Assembly: GCA_038040445.1 (NCBI GenBank)
Contig: JBBPIG010000035.1
Location: 1-47,281 of the forward strand
Direction: 5' to 3'
DNA length: 47,281 nucleotides
Source of the DNA: Acidobacteriota bacterium
GTDB lineage: Bacteria; Acidobacteriota; Blastocatellia; UBA7656
This document shows, piece after piece, positions 43,027 through 47,281 of the stretch. The notes beneath the pieces were generated by a model, which made no database searches, was not told where the DNA came from, and worked only from the letters and a program-made list of their open reading frames with translations. Position 1 is the first letter of the stretch. Each line of letters begins with the position of its first letter. The translations under genes and the position numbers were made by a program.

Positions 43027-46000
43027 ATGCGAAACATGAAAAAGCTCACTTTTCTAGTTGTCCTAGTTCTGACGATCAGGGTCGAATTGGTATTCCCTCA
43101 AGCTTCCATCTCGACATCGGAGTTGCGGGGACAAGTCACCGACCAGAACGGCGCCGCAGTTGCCGGCGCCACCATAACCGTCACCGACCAGACCAGAGGC
43201 ACCACTCGGACAGCAACGACTGACGAGAATGGGCTTTATGTCTTTCTGTCGTTGCCACCGGGCGCATACAACATGAAAGTCGAGGCGGCCGGCTTTGCTG
43301 CCAAGACAATCAGCGACGTTCAACTTGCGGTGGGGCAGACCGGCAATGTGCCTGTCGCGCTGGGCGTGGGCGGTGTTCAAGCTGAAGTCAACATTGCAGC
43401 CGGCGCTCAGGTGGTTGAAGTAGAGCGCACCCAGCAGTCAACCGTCATCAATCAAGTTCAGATAGATAACCTGCCGATCAACAGGCGCAACTATTTGGAT
43501 TTTGCTTTGCTGACACCGGGCGTCACCGATTCGGACAACATCAACGACTCGAGCGATTTTCGCGTGGCTCAGACGCCGCAATCCGGACTATCGTTCGGGG
43601 GCAACAACGGGCGCGGCAATTCCATCATGGTGGATGGCGCGTCAACAGACACCGGCTCGGGCGCGGCCCGCGAGGTGATAGGCCAGGAAGGCGTGCAGGA
43701 GTTTCAAGTCAATCGCAACTCCTACAGCGCCGAATATGGGGGCGCATTCGGCGGCGTCGTCAACATTCTTTCAAAGACCGGCCAGAACAACTGGCACGGC
43801 AGTGTGTTCGGATACTTCCGCGACGACACCTTCGATGCCCGCAATTTCTTTGACCAGAATCCGGCAGGCATATCGCCGTTCAACCGGCAACAAATTGGCG
43901 GTAGCCTGGGGGGACCAATAACCAGGGACAAGACGTTCTTCTTCATGGCATTCGAAGGATTGCGCCAGAAGCAGACCGCTTTTGTGAATCTGCTTAACGA
44001 CCCCAGCATTTTCAATCTGACCGCGGGGCAGACGGCGCTGTTCAATTTCCTCGATGCGGGTCCTGCTGCCTTGAGGCCGTTGTCAGCGGGGATCCGCGCT
44101 GCCATTTCGACCCAGCCGCGCACCAGTGATCTATTCCAGAAAGCGAGCGGGCAATTTCCGTTCGACGCATTCGATGTGGTCGGCACGTTTCGTCTGGACC
44201 ATAGTTTCAGCGCTAACGACAGCGGATACGCGCGGTTCAGCGTGGCCGATTCTCATTTTGAGAACCAGGCCGCGGGAGCGCTGACTGCGGTCTCGCGCGG
44301 TCGCACGATAGACACTTTCACCGGTGGCATACTGCTATCGGAAACCCACTTCTTCAACCCGACTACGATCAATGAAGTGAAGGCGCAGTACAGCTACCTG
44401 AACAATGATGTCATTCCGAACGACGGGATCGGCCCGGAATTCAACATCGATGGATTTGGTAACTTCGGGCGTGACATCTTCCTGCCGTCTATTGCGATTG
44501 AGCGCCGCTACGAGATTAGCGACAACGTCTCGCTGGCTCGCGGCGCTCACACGTTCAAGTTCGGCGGGCAGTACATTGCCGCGGATTACTCAACGAACTC
44601 TCAGACATTCTTCGGCGGGCGGTTCAACTTTACCCCGCAGTTGCCGCTCATCGCGCTCGTTCCGACAGCGGTCAGGGCATCGTTGATCGGGTTCTTGACT
44701 GGGGCAGGCCGCGCCGATCTGATAGCCGTCACCAATACGCCGATCACTTCCGTGCAAGCCTTCAACGCTAACGCTCCAACCGTGTACCAGCAGGGATTCG
44801 GCGAATCGGGCTTTGACTCGGGGAGTCATCGCTCTTCCTTCTATGGACAAGACACGTGGAAGGTACGCCCGAATTTTACGTTCAGCTTTGGCCTTCGCTA
44901 CTACCTTGAAAAGAACGTTAAGCCGCTCCCCTTGGACAAGAACAACATCCAGCCGCGCCTGGGCTTTTCGTGGGACCCGTGGAATGACGGCAAGACTGCC
45001 ATACGAGGCGGCTATGGGATTTACGTTGGACAGATTGATAATCAGATTGTGAACGTGGTGAACGAGCTGAGCGGTTCAGGCGATCCGAGCAATATCAACA
45101 TCGTTCTCGCGACTGCCACATCGAATGCGTTGGGTCTGCCGACTTCGATTGCGATTTACCAGACGTTGCTGGCGCAAGGCGTCATCGGGGCGCGCACAAT
45201 CACTGCCGCTGATCTTGTGCAGTTCGGCGTTGTGCCGGGACCGGGCAAGCCGCTTGAAGTGCGATTCCGGATCGGCCCGAATTACGAGAACCCAACCACC
45301 CAGCAAGCGAGTCTCGCCATTCAGCGCGATCTGGGTGCGGGCTACGGCGTTGAAGTCAGCTATCTGTTCAGTCGCGGCGCGCACCTCACTCGTAACCACG
45401 ACATAAACGGGTTCAAGCAGAGTGGGCCGGTAAGCCCCCTCTCGGGCACGGCGACTTTCGTTCGCTTCCCAGGAGCGGGTCAAACAACCGATTTCTTCAA
45501 TCCACTCAGACTCCAGGACAACAACTACGAGTCAACTGCGAACTCGTTCTATCACGCGGGGACGGTCCAATTGGCGAAGCGGTTCTCGCACAACTATGCG
45601 ATCAACACAAACTACACCTTCTCGAAGACGATTGATGAAGTCACAGACTTTAACAGCGACTTCTCGGCGCAGAGCATGATCGATCTGCGCGCGGACCGCG
45701 CCCTGTCGGCATTCGACCAACGACACCGCTTCGTTTTCAGTGGGGTTTTCAGCAGCCCGCTCAAAGGAAGCTCAGCAATCCAACGAGTCTTCGGTGATTG
45801 GGTCCTATCGCCCATCTTCATAGCCGGCAGCGGGCGGCCGTTCAACGTCCTGCTCGGTGTAGATGCCAACGGCGACGGAGTTTCGACCCGAGATCGTCCC
45901 TGCGTGCGCGAGTCGGCTACCGCAGCTTGTAATCCTGGCTCAAACGTTGGCCGCAACACCGGGCGAGGCGAATCCTTCTATCAGGTTGATATGCGATTGG

Positions 46001-46269
46001 CTCGGCGTTTCAGTTTTGCCGAAGGCAAATACCTCGAGTTGACCTTTGAAGCGTTCAATCTGTTCAACCATACCAACTTCATCGGGATCAACAACTTCCT
46101 CAGCGCCCGTGACCCCAGCAAGGACGCAATCCCGGTGCCCACACCCACCGCGCAGCTCACCGTAGGCAGGCCGAGGGGCATTGAGGGCCGCGCTCCGACC
46201 CAGGTGTTCGGCTTTACGGCAGCGGCCCCTGCGCGCCAACTTCAGTTCGGTGCGCGGTTCAACTTCTAA
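43027..46269 (+). CDS. Oar-like TonB-dependent receptor with carboxypeptidase-regulatory domain
   Basis: 1080 residues. A signal peptide (LTFLVVLVLTIRVELVFPQ) is followed by a CarboxypepD_reg-like beta domain (ELRGQVTDQNGAAVAGATITVTD .. YVFLSLPPGAYNMKVEAAGF). A plug domain follows (QVQIDNLPINRRNYLDFALLTPGV, GNSIMVDGASTDTG, EFQVNRNSYSAEYGGAFGGVVNILSKTG). Then comes a long 22-strand-type barrel ending in LQFGARFNF with the terminal Phe needed for outer-membrane assembly. It imports a large substrate with energy from TonB. The ligand is unknown. GGAGG lies 9 bp before the ATG. A terminator follows at 46296. Confidence 0.93.
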   Translation: MRNMKKLTFLVVLVLTIRVELVFPQASISTSELRGQVTDQNGAAVAGATITVTDQTRGTTRTATTDENGLYVFLSLPPGAYNMKVEAAGFAAKTISDVQLAVGQTGNVPVALGVGGVQAEVNIAAGAQVVEVERTQQSTVINQVQIDNLPINRRNYLDFALLTPGVTDSDNINDSSDFRVAQTPQSGLSFGGNNGRGNSIMVDGASTDTGSGAAREVIGQEGVQEFQVNRNSYSAEYGGAFGGVVNILSKTGQNNWHGSVFGYFRDDTFDARNFFDQNPAGISPFNRQQIGGSLGGPITRDKTFFFMAFEGLRQKQTAFVNLLNDPSIFNLTAGQTALFNFLDAGPAALRPLSAGIRAAISTQPRTSDLFQKASGQFPFDAFDVVGTFRLDHSFSANDSGYARFSVADSHFENQAAGALTAVSRGRTIDTFTGGILLSETHFFNPTTINEVKAQYSYLNNDVIPNDGIGPEFNIDGFGNFGRDIFLPSIAIERRYEISDNVSLARGAHTFKFGGQYIAADYSTNSQTFFGGRFNFTPQLPLIALVPTAVRASLIGFLTGAGRADLIAVTNTPITSVQAFNANAPTVYQQGFGESGFDSGSHRSSFYGQDTWKVRPNFTFSFGLRYYLEKNVKPLPLDKNNIQPRLGFSWDPWNDGKTAIRGGYGIYVGQIDNQIVNVVNELSGSGDPSNINIVLATATSNALGLPTSIAIYQTLLAQGVIGARTITAADLVQFGVVPGPGKPLEVRFRIGPNYENPTTQQASLAIQRDLGAGYGVEVSYLFSRGAHLTRNHDINGFKQSGPVSPLSGTATFVRFPGAGQTTDFFNPLRLQDNNYESTANSFYHAGTVQLAKRFSHNYAINTNYTFSKTIDEVTDFNSDFSAQSMIDLRADRALSAFDQRHRFVFSGVFSSPLKGSSAIQRVFGDWVLSPIFIAGSGRPFNVLLGVDANGDGVSTRDRPCVRESATAACNPGSNVGRNTGRGESFYQVDMRLARRFSFAEGKYLELTFEAFNLFNHTNFIGINNFLSARDPSKDAIPVPTPTAQLTVGRPRGIEGRAPTQVFGFTAAAPARQLQFGARFNF

Positions 46270-46295
46270 CCAGGTAGCTACAGGCTGGTTCATTT

Positions 46296-46330
46296 GAGGC
46301 CGACCTCGGAAGGGGCCGGCCTCAGCTTTT
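46296..46330 (+). terminator. Rho-independent terminator
   Basis: GAGGCCGACC (46296-46305) pairs with GGCCGGCCTC (46314-46323), with one G-T pair, followed by AGCTTTT. It ends the TonB receptor transcript. Confidence 0.8.
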
Positions 46331-46534
46331 GCCGACTCGATTGCGTGATCTCTCAAGCGTGTCACACTTTCACGCATACCCACCTCGACACAGTTGCGGG
46401 ATCGCCCTCCTAACGAAGGGCGAACGCCCAACAGAAGTTGAGGGGATTTCCGGAGTTTCACACAATCTTTGACGAGGTGAGTATGCGCGAAAAAAATCTG
46501 ACGCGCCCCATCTCTCGACTTGCGTTGGAGTTCA

Positions 46535-46605
46535 GTGTCCGACAAACTTCCGATTGTCGTTCGCTGCATCGGAACAGACACAACAAACTGAAGTTTTTCG
46601 GACAC
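46535..46605. repeat. 16-bp inverted repeat before the DUF4242 gene
   Basis: GTGTCCGACAAACTTC (46535-46550) pairs with GAAGTTTTTCGGACAC (46590-46605) at 15 of 16 positions around 39 nt. It may be a small insertion-element remnant, since the arm looks like an IS terminal repeat, or a regulatory hairpin 22 bp before the start codon. No target duplication is visible. Confidence 0.6.
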
Positions 46606-46627
46606 CGCCAAAGAGAGGAGAACCGTT

Positions 46628-46903
46628 ATGCCAAAGTTTGTAATCGAGCGCGAAATCACAGGCGCCGGCGCCTTGTCGCCACAGGAACTGCAAGCGATCT
46701 CGCAAACCTCCTGCGGGGTGCTGCAGAAGATGGGCGCAGATATTCAGTGGCTCCATAGCTATGTGACAGGCGACAAGATCTACTGCGTTTACATCGCCCC
46801 CAACGAAGAAATGATACGGGCGCACGCGCAGCAGGGCGGGTTTCCCGCGAACCGCATCTCGGAGATAAAGTCGATTATCGATCCAACCACCGCCGAAGCG
46901 TGA
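46628..46903 (+). CDS. DUF4242 (SCO4226-type nickel-binding) protein
   Basis: 91 residues forming one ferredoxin-like alpha/beta domain. MPKFVIEREITGAGALSPQELQAIS, then IQWLHSYVTGDKIYCVYIAPNEEMIRAHAQQGGFPANRISEI, are family signatures. A characterised member in Streptomyces binds nickel; the biological role is unclear. AGAGGAG lies about 6 bp before the ATG. No operon partner is evident; lysA begins 206 bp downstream. Confidence 0.9.
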   Translation: MPKFVIEREITGAGALSPQELQAISQTSCGVLQKMGADIQWLHSYVTGDKIYCVYIAPNEEMIRAHAQQGGFPANRISEIKSIIDPTTAEA

Positions 46904-47109
46904 CGAAATCAGCAACATTTCAAGAGACAGGTCGGACGCTGAGACCGCAGATACCGTGAGTGCCTTGAACCGTTTTTCTTTTCGGCGTCACCGCGTTGCT
47001 CCGGTGACCCGGATAGCCGGCGGCCTCTTTTAGAGCACGCTCCGTGTTTGCTCGCGCCTGCTTTTGTCACTTAGACTCTCCTCTCTGATCAATTCATTCG
47101 AGGACATTC

Positions 47110-47281
47110 ATGGCAGAACAACGAAGGCAATCGTGGCAGGCGCCGGGATATCTCGAGACGAGAGCGGGCCACCTGACGGTTGACGGCGCCGATGCCGTGC
47201 TCCTGGCCCAGCAGCACGGCACTCCGCTATACGTGTTCTCGGAAAAGCGTATCGCCGGGAACGTTCGTAACCTCCGAGCCG
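47110..47281 (+). CDS. lysA: Diaminopimelate decarboxylase, N-terminal part (runs off window)
   Basis: The first 57 codons read MAEQRRQSWQAPGYLETRAG, then a stretch ending in HGTPLYVFSEKRI and NVRNLRA. The segment GTPLYVFSE at the start of the barrel domain is typical of the PLP-dependent LysA fold, which makes lysine from meso-diaminopimelate in the cytosol. The PLP lysine and later motifs are outside the window, so a related PLP decarboxylase is possible. In the 206-bp leader I see GTCACC/GGTGAC pairing at about 46988-47010 but no lysine riboswitch consensus. Confidence 0.8.
   Translation, partial: MAEQRRQSWQAPGYLETRAGHLTVDGADAVLLAQQHGTPLYVFSEKRIAGNVRNLRA

Noticed and set aside
46438-46758. 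A 106-codon frame upstream of and overlapping the DUF4242 gene
   Set aside because: It runs through the inverted repeat and out of frame into the real gene; its product is basic and domain-free.
46904-47109. Lysine riboswitch before lysA
   Set aside because: Some short pairing is present, but the five-helix L-box consensus is not visible.

Overview
The window is 47.3 kb of bacterial chromosome, moderately GC-rich, with no rRNA or tRNA gene that I could recognise. The gene content suggests an Acidobacteriota genome, possibly Blastocatellia-like: an Oar-type TonB-dependent receptor with a carboxypeptidase-regulatory domain, a Ser/Thr kinase fused to TolB-like and TPR regions, a giant secreted protein with ten putative-Ig repeats, a TPR-AraC regulator, RHS proteins, and many small secreted proteins. 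This is an inference from family content, not a phylogenetic result.

Region 1 (1-4.9 kb) is an RHS polymorphic-toxin locus. The 3' end of a long RHS gene is followed by an AT-rich Sel1-repeat gene, then by a displaced RHS core fragment whose C-terminal domain carries an HEGKH (HEXXH) zinc-peptidase motif, and then by an exported beta-sandwich-like protein that is a candidate immunity factor. Region 2 (4.9-8.2 kb) is mobile: GC-rich hairpins, a perfect 23-bp inverted repeat, and an IS91-family unit (HUH transposase plus tyrosine recombinase, both on the minus strand). Next to it lie imperfect palindromes that look like integron attC sites, and a 20-bp tandem repeat. Region 3 (8.2-9.7 kb) holds a small Cys-rich exported protein divergent from, and overlapping, a TPR-AraC regulator. 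This arrangement recalls peptide/TPR-regulator signalling pairs.

Region 4 (9.8-28 kb) is mostly housekeeping and envelope genes: DacB (PBP4), the giant metalloprotease-like Ig protein, ribosomal protein S1, SppA, a HIT protein, a glycerophosphodiesterase, a 14-TM DHA2 exporter with a zinc-ribbon partner, a rhodanese, a small protein with a C39-like peptidase, a class C beta-lactamase-like hydrolase, and a two-cupin secreted protein. Region 5 (28-31.1 kb) is a toxin-antitoxin island: an intact VapBC, two overlapping genes for envelope proteins, a second vapB with a truncated vapC, and an orphan HicB-like gene.

Region 6 (31.1-47.3 kb) encodes a Ser/Thr kinase, a DUF2270 membrane protein, a CtpA-type S41 peptidase, a secreted metallophosphatase with a downstream TPR protein, an FAD oxidoreductase, a small Lys/His-rich secreted peptide, a secreted clan-CD (caspase-like) peptidase candidate, a TonB-dependent receptor, a DUF4242 protein and the start of lysA.

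Two features recur between genes. One is a set of 7-bp tandem repeat arrays, three of them strong and two of those arranged as facing inverted arrays. The other is an inverted repeat reading GAGTTCAGGCTTTAGCCTGG, with one perfect and one degenerate copy flanking the Lys/His-rich peptide gene.
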